NCBI GenBank assembly: GCA_034359265.1
Contig: CP136892.1
Location: forward strand, 15,052,501-15,116,500
Direction: 5' to 3'
DNA: 64,000 bases
Origin: Canna indica
Lineage: Eukaryota > Streptophyta > Magnoliopsida > Zingiberales > Cannaceae
Position numbers and translations under genes: made by a program. Positions 46,982-57,580 of the stretch are shown here, in pieces (the stretch's first letter is position 1; every line of letters starts with the position of its first letter). The notes below the pieces were generated by a model. The model worked only from the letters and a program-made list of their open reading frames with translations, was not told the DNA's origin and did not search any database.

Positions 46982-47328
46982 AATTTTAAAAATCAAATCA
47001 AATTGGTTGATCCAATATCACATTAGACAAAATCCGTCCACCTTTTTGGCTCCATTGAATATAAAGACCAAGCCATCAAATCAATCGATTCAAACATATT
47101 ACTATAGAGTACGTATTTTAGACGTTTGCAAAAATTTTCTACCACTACCTCCCTGAATAATGAAGTAATTAAATATTTACCATTATAAGCTAGAACCACT
47201 TTGTTAGTATTATTTTAACATAACATGTAACAAATTAGAACATCATATTGGAGAGAAAGAGAATAATTTATTTAAATATTCAAATTGTATTATTTTTTTA
47301 TATACTAAAAACAGACATACCTTATATA

Positions 47329-47860
47329 TTAATCTAGGGTAAGCGAGACCAACACTGTCCTTACAACAATCTGTTCTAACTCAGGTGGCCTTATAGTTGA
47401 CCAAACATGGGAAGAACAACAAGACCTAGCAAAGTTTGCAGCCCAATGAGCTGCTTTATTACATTTTCGAAATACAAAACCAAAGTTTACAAATTGCAAA
47501 AATAATAAGTCAAAAATGTCAAACACCATGGCTTGGATTCTTCAATCCGGACAAGCATGCTTGGACAAGCTATCCATGAGCACCTTAGAATCCGATTAAA
47601 AAATGCAGTTCATACAGTTCATCTGAATGGTAAAAATAGAAGCTTCTTTAACAGCTAAAGCTTCTGCATGCAAAACAGAGTTAATGCTATGAAAATACTT
47701 ACAAACAGCAAAAAGGCATTCATGCAAGTGGTTCCTAATAGTAAATCCAGTACCAATACTGTCACCATCAACAGAAGCATCGCAGTTAATCTTGATAGCA
47801 TTTGGAGGAGGAGGACACCATTGACAAAGCTTGGGGGTTTTTTGAACCATATTTCCCTAA
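47329..47860 (-). pseudogene. LINE 2 ORF2, RNase H domain
   Basis: Reads IKINCDASVDGDSIGTGFTI (first catalytic Asp), then LHAEALAVKEA (Glu), then, after a stop at about 47598, SDSKVLMDSLSKHA (second Asp). After another frame change comes FVFRKCNKAAHWAANFARS and the C-terminus to 47329. All catalytic positions are recognisable, unlike the more damaged LINE 1 copy. Confidence 0.8.
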
Positions 47861-48920
47861 GGTATTTGGGTATCATTCATAGCCTTACGAAAGGTTAGAA
47901 TTTTTCTCATTAAGCATTGAGGGGAAAGCTACCTTGCCTGATACAATCGTTCATTTCTAGATAACCAGATAAACCATCAGGATACGACAATCGACTTCAT
48001 GCTTAAAGGAAGAACTGAATCATCACTAGAAAACAGGATGTTACTACCAAGCATCCAAGTGAATTTATCAGGAAGGGTAAAGGGGAAGTGACATTGCAAT
48101 AAATTGAAAATAGTAATGGTGTAGTTGCAATGGCAAAAGAGATGTTCAGGAGTTTCAGTACAGTTTTCACAAAAAACACAAGTGTCATTAGGAGAAAGGT
48201 CAATGGAGTGCAATCTATACTTGGTAAGAAGTTTACCATGGATAACTTTTCAAAGGAAAATTTTAATTTTAGTAGGGATATCCATTTTCCACGTGTCATT
48301 CCAATTGAAAGAAGGAATATTGATAGGCAATTTGGAGCTAAGAAGAAATGAATAGGCAGTAGCAGTGGTAACATTTTCCCTTGTACTTTCCATCCATACC
48401 CAGATGTCATCATAGGGTACCCCAAGCAAGACCAATGTAGTAATTTGTTCCCAAATCTTCCTACCAAAAATATCAAGACCAACTGAGTGATTCCACTATT
48501 GATCAGTGATCAACAAGTTTATCTTAGTATCCAGATTGATATCAAAGCAATTAATAAAAGTAGGCTTTAAGCAAAGATGAGTATCAAGACACCATTTATT
48601 CATGAGAATAGAGGAGTTTGTATCAGAATTAATAATTTTCTTGAAACCAATGTGAAGATGTTTATAGGCTTTGAGGAAAAGCCTCCAAGACCAAGAGCAG
48701 TGGTTAGGAGGGGAGTGATTTAAGGCTATCATAGTAGGGTACTTAGCTTTAACCAAATTAACCCAAGGACTGTTATGATTAGTTAAATGAACACTAACTC
48801 TTTTAGCATGTAAGGAAAAACTTTGTAGGTAGACATCATGAATACCAAGCCCTCCAAAGGATTTTGGAAGAGTGGTGTTATTCCAAGAAATCAGATGCAT
48901 ACCAGCTTTGTCCTTTTTGC
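47861..48920 (-). pseudogene. LINE 2 ORF2, connection and zf-RVT region
   Basis: Reads ISWNNTTLPKSFGGLGIHDV and FKKIINSDTNSSILMNKWC, then WMESTRENVTTATAYSFLL and MDIPTKIKIFLWKVIHGKLL. CVFCENCTETPEHLFCHC follows, the zinc-finger-like Cys/His cluster of zf-RVT. Short frameshifts separate the blocks. Confidence 0.8.
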
Positions 48921-50200
48921 TTTACCAGAGAAAATTGCTTACAATTGAAGTCATTTTATTCATGCTTTTTTTGGAAAGCCAAGAAACAGACATGGAGTGG
49001 ATGGGGATAGAGGTTAAAACAGAATTTATAAGAGTCAATTTACCTGCTTGAGAAAGATAGTTTGATTGCCATGAGCCAAGTTTGGAATTTAATTGATCAA
49101 AAATGAAATCATGAGCATTCTCAGGAGGACTACTACGAGGGTAGATAATTGTCCACAAGTATTTAAAAGGAAAAGATTCCTCCTGGATAGAAAGATTATT
49201 GCAAATATTGGCTTCAATATGCTGAGGAGTATACTTGGGAAAATAAATAGCAGACTTACTACAGTTAACCTTTTGATCAGTAAGATAAAAATAATGATGG
49301 AAGATTATTTTGAAGCTGTTAATACTGCTATTATTGGCTTTAAAGACAAGCAGGATATCGTCAGCAAACATTAGGTGGCTGATGGTTAAGTTATCTTTTA
49401 TTTTGAGAGGAGTAATAAAATTTTCATTAACAGCCTTATTAATCAGAAGGGTTAAGGTTTGAGCTACAATGATATAGAGAAAAGGGGATAAGGGATCCCC
49501 TTGTCTAATTTCTCTATTAGATTGAAAAAATCCAAAAAGATTATCATTTATCATGCAAGCAAAGGAAGCAAAAGAGATACAAGATTTTATCCAGCTGATA
49601 AAGATGGAGGGAAAAGCACAGAATTCTAAGACATAATAAATAGCATCCTGGGATAAAGAATCATAAGCCTTTTCATGGTCCAGCTTGACCAGAATAAAGA
49701 GTTTTTTGCTTTTAGACCCATAAATGGTATGAGCCATCTCCTGAGTAATAAGGATGTTGTCGTGAATGCTACGACCCTTAATAAAAGCATATTGTTCTTT
49801 AGAGATAAGGGTGGGAAGACACTCTTTAAATCTATTAGCAATAAACTTAGTTAAAATCCTATAGGAAAGGTTACGAAGTGCTATGGGTCTGAAGTCCTTA
49901 ACCTTATTAGGATTTTGACACTTGAGAATAAAAGTTAGGATTGTTTTGTTCCATTCATGAGGAAGAAAACTGGATTGATGAAAATTTTGGAAACATTTAA
50001 GGATATCATCTGAAATAATGCTCTAGTAGCTTTACAAAATTCAACTGTGAAATCATCAATTCCAGGGCTCTTACCATTAGTCATAGATTTAATGGTGTCC
50101 CGGATTTCATTTTTGGAGAAAGGAGCAATAAGAGAATGATTGAAAGCAAGACTAACAGTAGGATAAACATGCCAAAGTTGGAAGGTGAAATTGTTCTGAT
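48921..50200 (-). pseudogene. LINE 2 ORF2, reverse transcriptase
   Basis: The open stretch 49737-48922 (271 codons) includes FILVKLDHEKAYDSLS (palm Asp), IRQGDPLSPFLYIIV, HLMFADDILLVFKANNSS (intact FADD active site), CSKSAIYFPKY and SVSWLSKKSMNKM. Upstream in other frames are the pre-RT motifs GKSPGIDDFTVEF (about 50060) and AFIKGRSIHDNILI (about 49770). The RT core is intact, but the whole ORF2 is not. Confidence 0.85.
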
Positions 50201-51438
50201 AAAAATTTGACTAAAGTTTAATATAGAAGTCAGAAAACTCTTTAAGAATAGTTATCATCATTAATAGTGTTGCCATCATCAGAGATAAGAAAAGAGATAT
50301 GGTTAATTCTTCTATGGGTAGTAACCATACAATGGGGAAATAAGCTGTGTTCTTATCCCCATCAAGGTATCATTTTAACTTAGTTTTTGCCCACCATTTG
50401 ATACTAATTTGTCTTTGAAGAGCAGTAGCCTTGTTAATAAGAGGGTTTAGATTGGTTTGTTCATTAGTAGATAAGGAGTGGTTGGCTTCCTTAAGTTTTA
50501 GATTGTAGATAAGTCTTTGGGTAATCTTGAGGTTAGATTCTAAATTACCTAAGGATTCTCTATTCCATTTAGAGAGAGTCTGCCTTGTAGCAGAGAGCTA
50601 TAAGGGAAGTTTAGTTTGAGGACAAGAAGTTTGGAGAGGTTTAGACCAAGCATGATTAATAACATCATTTGTTTCGATTAGGATAATCAATCCAAAAATT
50701 TTGGAATTTAAAAAGTTTATTTCCCCTAGTCAAGTCATGGTTGAGACTAATCTGCAAGGGATTATGATCTCAAGCAGTTCTTATCAAATGCTTGACAGAA
50801 GATTTGCCATAAAAATTAAGCCAAGCAGTATTAGAAAAGGATCTATCCAATCTGATTAGAATTCTAGCATCATCTTTTCTATTATTACACCAGATATATT
50901 TAGGGTCAGAAAACCCTAAGTCAATGAGGTTTGAATGATTGATGAAATTCCTAAAATCTCTAATATACTGAGTGACTCTAAAAGGGGAGCCCCCTTTTTA
51001 TCATTCATATCAAGAATACAGTTAAAATCTCCTATCACAAGCCATGAATAGAAGGATAAATCAATATTAGAGAGTTGATTCCAAAGCATTCTTCTCAAAA
51101 TAGGATAAGTATTAGCATAAACAGAGGATAGAATAAAAGGCATAGAATTATTACAAGAAACAATGGTATGGATCATTATACTGAATCGAAATTTGTTTAG
51201 CTTGAATAAAGGAAGTATTCCATGTAACAATGATACCTCCAGATGCACCAGAAGAAGGGGAGTAAACCCCTTGCCAATGTCTACCAAGTTTTTTAATAAA
51301 TTTAGCAGCAACATCATTTGAGACATGAGTCTCTTGGAGGGATAGAAGATTTATATGGCTATTCTTAGTTAAATAGAAAATTCTATCCAAAACAGGCTTC
51401 CTCATAAGCCCTCTAACATTCAAATTAAGAATTTCCAT
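50201..51438 (-). pseudogene. LINE 2 ORF2, endonuclease domain
   Basis: ATG at 51438 starts MEILNLNVRGLMRKPVLDRI, then LLSLQETHVSNDVAAKFIKK (catalytic Glu), GRHWQGVYSPSSGASGGIIV, LSFYSWLVIGDFNCILDMND and FRNFINHSNLIDLGF. The start overlaps the end of ORF1 by 14 nt (ORF1 stop at 51425). Later parts are frameshifted. Confidence 0.82.
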
Positions 51439-51592
51439 GGATAACTAAAGCAAGGTTGTTAGAGCAATCCATGGCCTCCTCATCAGGATTGTTCTGATTT
51501 AGAATGGGATCAGCCCTAGGCCTCCTATTTGCAGAGGAGGTAGTAGGAGGATCTAAGAAGGCATTTTTGTCTTTATTTTTTAAGGAAGGTTT
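51425..51592 (-). pseudogene. LINE 2 ORF1, C-terminal part
   Basis: Reads LTKPSLKNKDKNAFLDPPTT and ends NNLALVIHGNS, with TAA at 51425 overlapping the ORF2 start. It continues beyond solo LTR F at 52943-53452. Confidence 0.75.
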
Positions 51593-52937
51593 TGTTAGCT
51601 GAAGGGTTCCTCCTTCATGCTTTATTCTCCTCATGATTATTTTGATGATAACAAATCTATTTAACAAGTGCTTGAAGTATGCAAATTGTAGGATCGATGA
51701 AAGATACGTCAAGCCTTATATTTCTCGATCAATCTCCAAAACAGATCAATGTGTGCATCAAAAAAGCTTTGGATAGCATAGCATGGAGAATCCTTTAAAG
51801 TTAAAGCACGCTGAAGAACGAAGCCGAAAAACCAAGCACGAAATGAGAAAGCCAAGATAAAATTTTCCAGCTCTGGTTCGGTCGATCGAATGGTGTTAAG
51901 AAGTGGCAGCAGCCAATTCGGTCGATCGTTCGGTCGACCGAATGATGCGAAAAAGAGGCAGTAGCCATTTACCATCAACCGATCGACCAATCGATCGAGT
52001 GATCAGGGTAAAAATCTCACAGTAAGCCAGCGATCGATCGGTCGATCGATCGACTATCGACTGGACCTTCGACCGGGCGCCTGTAACGGTAAAATTTATG
52101 ACCGTTAACGCCCTATTTCAGCTGAGGATTATAAATACCTCATCTAACATCTTTAACTTTCTCTCCTTGATCCTTACAGATTTAATTGAGCAATTTAAGA
52201 AGGAAATTAAGCCTTCCAAAAGATTTTTTGCTTGCGCTCAGTTCTTTTGCCAACATCTTCTTCAAGCACACGCTCTTCCTCAACTCGGGCTTCAACTCGA
52301 GCTCTACGACTTAGCGAGTTGGAGGCTTTGAATGCTTGGAAAAGAGCATTGATTCTTGGTTTCATTTCTGAGCTCTTTTCATTGTAATTTTTACCTGTTA
52401 TTTGAACTTGTTGTTTTTGGAATTGAGTTTGTATAAACCTAGATTGCTAGGTTTGATTTGGTTGGTGGTTGCCTTTGTGATTGAGGTTTAATTCCACCAT
52501 TGTAAATCGTTGTAAAGCATCACTTGCTAGGATTAAGTGAGTTGTCCCTTAGGGTTGAGGTGGAAGAGTGCTCTCGGTAAGAAGGCGGAGACTTCCGGGT
52601 GTGGAAGTGCCTTAGGTCGAGAGTGCGACTCTTCGAGTCAAAGTCCTCTGTGTAAGGAAAACTAATTAATCTAATAAAACTTAGTTTGGAAATCCTAAGC
52701 GGGGTGCTTAGGTAGTGGAGTAGGCATTAGGGCCGAACCACTATAAATTCTCGTATTTGCATTGATAACTTGTGTGTATTTATTGCTTTATCATTTATCG
52801 CTTCTGCATCTAATCATTCAATCGTAAATTGCCTAAACAATCTAAGTTAACGATTAAAATTGAATTTATATTAATTAATTTAGTAAACATACTATTCACC
52901 TCCCCCACCCCCCTCTAGTGTTGTCATATCACCTACA
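51593..52937 (+). mobile_element. Copia (SIRE/Maximus-like) solo LTR F
   Basis: Starts TGTTAGCTGAAGGG and ends ...TATCACCTACA. TSD is GGTTT (51588-51592) versus AGTTT (52938-52942). The array is at 51879-52075 and TATA, TTATAAATA, at 52129-52137. The LINE 2 ORF1 text resumes on the other side. Confidence 0.85.
51879..52075 (+). promoter_or_regulatory. Palindromic CGGTCGACCG array in LTR F
   Basis: CGGTCGATCG, CGGTCGACCG and GATCGATCGGTCGATCGATCG units with TTGGCAG/AGCCA spacers, ending about 50 bp before TTATAAATA. Confidence 0.55.
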
Positions 52938-52942
52938 AGTTT

Positions 52943-54993
52943 TAGTTGTTTGCCTTTCTTAGGCACAATAGGCTCTTGAAGAGGAGGTAGAGAGTTAAAG
53001 ATTAAGAAGACCTCCTGAACAAGAGTCTCAAAGGATTTTTGAATATTTATTTTGGGGTTTAAAGGCGTAGAACTATTCTTAGCCTTTCAAGTATCCTTAC
53101 CGGTGTTTTGATCAAGGTTGATTGAAGGGGTTAGCCCATTACCTTTTTTAGGGGCAATATGGGTTTCTTTAGGGTCCTTCGTAACACTTGGCACCTTGAC
53201 ATTATTTTCTCTAGAACATTCTCTTTGAGGAGGATTCTTTTTTTTGTAATTTTTCTTAATCCAGAGAGGGTTTTCCTGGTTATTTGAAACCTTAAGGGGA
53301 GGGTTATGATTCAAACTTTGAGACTTGTAGAGATTCTCAATTGGTTGAGAGTTTTTATTTTGGGTGGGATTTTTCTGGCGATTTCGCCTTCTATTAACTT
53401 GGATCCATGATCCAAAGATGGGCTCTTCAGAGTCATTTAGAGGAGTTGTAGTTAGGGGTGACAATTTTATCTGCATCCGCACCGTATCTGATCCATATCC
53501 GCAAGTAAAAATGGATATGGATACGGATACGAATTTAGAAAACTTATATCCGCGCGGATATGGTGCGAATACGGATATGACTGTGGATCTGCACCGTATC
53601 CGCACCGCCTATCCGCGTCTCTGAATTACTATTTTGCCTATATAAGTTAATAATATATATAAGAGCTCTATGGTAATTTCATGCCAAGATGAATTTTGAA
53701 GTATATTATATATTTTTTTTGGATCAATGAATTGGTAATTTATTGATTTTTTAAAATTAAATATATTATTTTAATATTTTTTTATTAAATACGGTGCATA
53801 TACGGATGCGGTGCGAATATCCGTATTTGAAGTGGTGCGGATATAGATATCCGTATTCACATCCATAGCGAATACGGTGTGGATACGGATGAGCGGATAT
53901 GGGGTGCGGTGCGGATACGGATAATCCAGTATCCACACCGTATCCGATTCGTTGCCAACCCTAGTTGTAGTCGAAGAGCTATCCTTGTTAGCATTGGACA
54001 GAGAATGGATCTCTTCCCTAGAATTGGGGCATCCATTCACAGGCTGAATGACTTCAGCAAGTTTACTATAGCTTTCAAGGTAGCTAACTTCTCTATGCCC
54101 TATGAGGCCACACTTAAAACAAACAGATGGTAAGTTTTCATAAAGGATTGATTGAAAGAATTCAAAGTCAGGAAGGTTAATGAGAACCCCCTGTTTAATA
54201 GGTTGAGATAAGTCAATTTCAATGCATACATGCACATACTTACCCCTTTGAAACTCAAAAGAACGGTTATCTATAGTAATTAATATACCAATATTGTTTG
54301 CAATTAAAGTAACAGAAACAAGATTCTACAATTCTAAAGGGAGAGCATGTATACGAATCCATACAGGAGCAAAAGAAAAATTTTCCATCCATGGTCGGAA
54401 AAAGAGTTTCCAATGAACTAGACGAATAACATCTCCGTGGCAGGACCAAGGTCCGCCAGTTAGGACATTAGTCGTCTGTTCCTGGGATCGAAATCGAAAA
54501 ACAAAAAAAATCTTCTTCAATATCCATAACATTCGACAAACCATAAGCAGACCATAAGTTAAATGCCCAATGGGAAATCACGGAAAGAGGGGCTGATTTG
54601 CCCAAAAATTTACCGATTAAAGATGCTTGCTAGAGGCTCTGCCATTCCTGGATTTGTTCAACCAAAAAGGATACTTTGTCAGAAGAGTGCGACTTAATTT
54701 TAGAGAGGATGGAAGAAGTTACCGGAGTGGTACTTTTAGGGTTTGAGCCACACAGGATTTGGACCCAGGAAAGAGGATTTGTACCCGGAATGGAGGGTTT
54801 CGCTTTCAAACTGGAAGGAGTAGAGGTTGTCCGGTGCGGATCCGCCATCAGAGAAGGGGGAAGCTGATTAGGGTTTGCCCTAGAATCTGAATCTTTCCCT
54901 GGTAAGGGGCTTTCCTTTAGTGTTGCAACAGGAGTCGATTTACTCCGCTCAGAGATCGTCGGAGGGGTAATATCCTTAACCGAAACCTGAGAT
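52943..54993 (-). pseudogene. LINE 2 ORF1, central part (DUF4283, zinc knuckle)
   Basis: Split by a hAT MITE at 53453-53963. From 55088 leftward: SVKDITPPTISERSKSTPVA, NPLSWVQILCGSNPKS and DKVSFLVEQIQEWQSL. Then, in other frames, come EDFFCFSISIPG and TGGPWSCHGDVIRLVHWKLF (DUF4283). MHVCIEIDLSQPIKQGVLIN and VCFKCGLIGHREVSY follow, a zinc knuckle whose last Cys is Tyr. Beyond the MITE is a Lys/Asn-rich tail, IQVNRRRNRQKNPTQNKNSQ. Confidence 0.78.
53453..53963. mobile_element. hAT-type MITE inserted in LINE 2 ORF1
   Basis: Perfect 8-bp TSD GTTGTAGT at 53445-53452 and 53964-53971. Ends are TAGGGGTGACAA and the inverse of TTGCCAACCCTA. The interior is made of many 'atccgcaccgtatccgcac' phrases in both orientations around an AT-rich centre. 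Non-coding. Confidence 0.92.
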
Positions 54994-55575
54994 TGTTGGC
55001 TTAATGTTTTCTCCCTTAGTCTTAATCTCGATTTTGATAATAACAAACATGGAACTAATATTTCATTGAGTAATCTTTCAGGTTCCAAGTCGATTAGCGC
55101 ACGACGTCCTCGATCAGAAATATCAAAGAATTCGAGAAATCGAAAGGACGTTGGTCGACGCGCTCGGATTCGTCGGGAAGATAGAGTAGTTTATGTTGTA
55201 AATCCTCATGATGATGCATAAGAACCCAAAAACCATCCCCGAATCCCAAAATATGAAAATCCGGAAACCGCCCTGAAACTCACTAAGCTTAGGGAGCTCC
55301 TTGGAGGGCTATATGACCTAGACATTTTTTGACACAAAAAATGGCGGTAATTGTTCCTCGGGTAGAAAATAGATAACGATGTATTTTTAAGGATTTTTTG
55401 GAAGCCTTTAGCCTACCTTTATTTGACTCGAGAAATTAGGAAATTTCTGTTTTTCGAAAATTTGTACTAGACAAAAAAAACTAGATTTTGATTATTAAGG
55501 ATTTTGATTTTTTAGATATTTTTATTGAATCCAAATGGTGGGTATTCCTTATATAACATTTATGTTTTAAAGTTA

Positions 55576-55818
55576 AGGAAAATGTCTAAAATGGTCCCTA
55601 AACTTTTTCGAAATTTTCACATTGATCCCACAACTTTTTTTTCGAGTCAATTGGGTCCCTAAAGATTTGTAAACGTCACTTTGGTCCCTAGTCATGACCA
55701 AGGCCCAGGGACCAAAGTGACATTTACAAATATTTAGGGACCCAATTGACTCGAAAAAAAGTTGTGGGACCAATGTGAAAATTTCAAAAAAGTTTAGGGA
55801 TCATTTTAGACCTTTTCC
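55576..55818. mobile_element. Mutator-like hairpin MITE
   Basis: A near-perfect palindrome with arms of about 115 bp ('ggtccctaaactttttcgaa', 'gagtcaattgggtccctaaa'). The flanking direct repeat TTTAAAGTTA (55566-55575 and 55819-55828) is a perfect 10-bp TSD, close to the 9-10 bp of Mutator-like elements. Related LTRs lack the insert at this place, which confirms the boundaries. It could form a long hairpin RNA. Confidence 0.9.
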
Positions 55819-55926
55819 TTTAAAGTTATTAACTTAAAGTTAATAAATATTATATAAGTAGACTTAGCGAAGACGGAACCAGAAAATGAACAAACAAAAC
55901 CTAACCAAACTGCCCAGTCCAGGTGC

Positions 55927-56163
55927 GGTCGATCGGTCGGTCCATCGAATGATGTTAAAAATTGGCAGTAGCCAATTCGATTGACTGAAGTATGCCAAAA
56001 ATTGGCAGTGGCTACTTCGATCGACTGATCGGTTGACCGAACAATAGAGGAGCTTGATCGCGATTAAGTCGGTCGACCATCCGGTCGACCGAATAGAGAG
56101 GCAAAAGCGCAGAAAGCCAACGGTCGCTAGGCGATCAATCGATCGGTCGACCGACGATTAACC
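55927..56163 (+). promoter_or_regulatory. Palindromic CGGTCGACCG array in LTR G
   Basis: GGTCGATCGGTCGGTC, GATCGACTGATCGGTTGACC, GTCGGTCGACC and CGATCGGTCGACCGACG with AATTGGCAGTAGCCAATT spacers. It ends about 68 bp before TATAAATA. Confidence 0.55.
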
Positions 56164-56991
56164 GAATGGCAGAAAACAGTTAGATTTCGTGTCGTTGAGC
56201 GCTGCTTCACCCGAGCATTCCTCTTGGCTCTATAAATACCCAACCCTAAGCCTTCCTTAACAACTTTTGATCACTCCTACACTTCATTGAGCCATCCTTG
56301 ATCAATTCTAAGCTTGATTGAGCCATAATTCTTGAAATCCCTAGCTTTGATCTCTCAACTCTTGGATAAGCCTTAACTTTATTGTTTCATCATCAAAGGC
56401 ACCAAGAGGAATATAGGAATCTTGTTGTGGAGCTAAGTACTTTATTGTTTGATTTATTGCTCCATTTTGTGTTGTATTTTGTTATTTATTTCTTTGCATT
56501 TGAGCTTGTAAGAAGACTTAGTGTTAGGTCTTGTGAGTAAGTGGTTACCTTAGTGTAGAAGGTGTAAAACCACTTGTGTAAACATAGTTTACTAGGATTA
56601 CTTGAGTTGTCCCTTAGGTTGAGGTGGAAGAGTGCTCCCGGTAAGAAGGCGGAGACTTCCGGGTGTGGAAGTGCCTTAGGTTGAGAGCGAGACTCTTCGA
56701 GTCAAAGTCCTCGTTGTAAGGGAAATGATATAATCTAGTAAAGCTAACTTTGGAAATCCTAAGCGGGGTGCTTAGGTAGTGGAGTAGGCATTGGGACCGA
56801 ATAACTATAAATCTCATTGTGTTAGCATTGCTATCTTTGTTTGTGTTTAATTGGTTTATTTTTGCTTCCGCATTTAGTTGTACAATTGTGAATTGCCTAA
56901 ATAATTTAAGAATCGATTAAAATCGAATTTAGGCTAATTAATTAGTTAACACACTATTCACCCCCCTCTAATGTGGCCATTTTACCCAATA

Positions 56992-57210
56992 GAGAGTTTC
57001 GATTATGGTTAGCGTCGATGCAAGGAAACACAAAAGAGGGAGCTGTTTCCGCCATAGGGACGTCGCCAAACAGTAGATCGGAAGGTGGAGGAGGTTTCTG
57101 AGGGGAGGGGATCATGGGGGGGGGGCTCGTCAGAACCTGGAGATTTCACTGTAGTCGCCTTAGTCGTCGCTCTAGGGCACGCACGAGACGACACCCCCAA
57201 TCGTAAATCA
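56992..57210 (-). pseudogene. LINE 2 ORF1, N-terminal part
   Basis: Sequence joining the SVKDITPP segment across solo LTR G. It carries a G-rich run at about 57115-57123. Frames are Pro/Ser/Arg-rich, with no domain of their own. The first Met is not certain. Confidence 0.5.
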
Positions 57211-57258
57211 AAATAAGTGATGTATTGTAATTATCAATAAAATTAGAATTTGTTTGAG

Positions 57259-57294
<36 letters not shown>

Positions 57295-57580
57295 GCAAGA
57301 TTCATTATTGCCACGTAACACTTTCATATTCAAGTTTTGCTGATATGTCAAATTTAAAATTTTTTCCATAATTTATTTTTTCAATTAACATTATCTCGTA
57401 TTCTCTCTCCTCTCTCTTATTTAAATGTAAATTACATTAATTATTCTCTCTCACACTTGTCTTCTCTCTTTCTCTTGTCTTCTCTCTTTCTCTTCCTCTT
57501 CCCACTTAAATACATTAAATTTTATCCTCTCTCCTCTCTCTCTTATGTCTTTTCTCTTTCTTTTATAGCAATAAATATAA
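57211..57580. other. AT-rich then CT-rich spacer
   Basis: A (TA)n tract at about 57263-57289. From about 57395 'tctctctcc' and 'cttctctctttctc' phrases dominate. Similar CT-rich DNA continues after the Pack-MULE (58446-58720), so this may be one pyrimidine-rich promoter or leader region split by it. Confidence 0.4.

Larger units (their letters stand above)
54994..56991 (+). mobile_element. Copia (SIRE/Maximus-like) solo LTR G
   Basis: Starts TGTTGGCTTAATG and ends ...ATTTTACCCAATA. TSD is GAGAT (54989-54993) versus GAGAG (56992-56996). It holds a 243-bp MITE (55576-55818). The array is at 55927-56163 and TATAAATA at 56231-56238. It interrupts LINE 2 ORF1 near its N-terminus. Confidence 0.87.
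47290..57210 (-). mobile_element. L1-type LINE 2 with RNase H, broken by four later insertions
   Basis: Same family layout as LINE 1: ORF1 with DUF4283 and zinc knuckle, then ORF2 with endonuclease, RT, zf-RVT and RNase H, ending just past 47329 with an A-rich tail (T run 47292-47299 on plus). Inserts are solo LTR F (51593-52937), a hAT MITE (53453-53963) and solo LTR G (54994-56991), the last with a MITE inside. It is better preserved than LINE 1, but stops and frameshifts remain. The 5' end is taken as about 57210 because recognisable sequence stops there; no LINE TSD was found. Confidence 0.85.
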
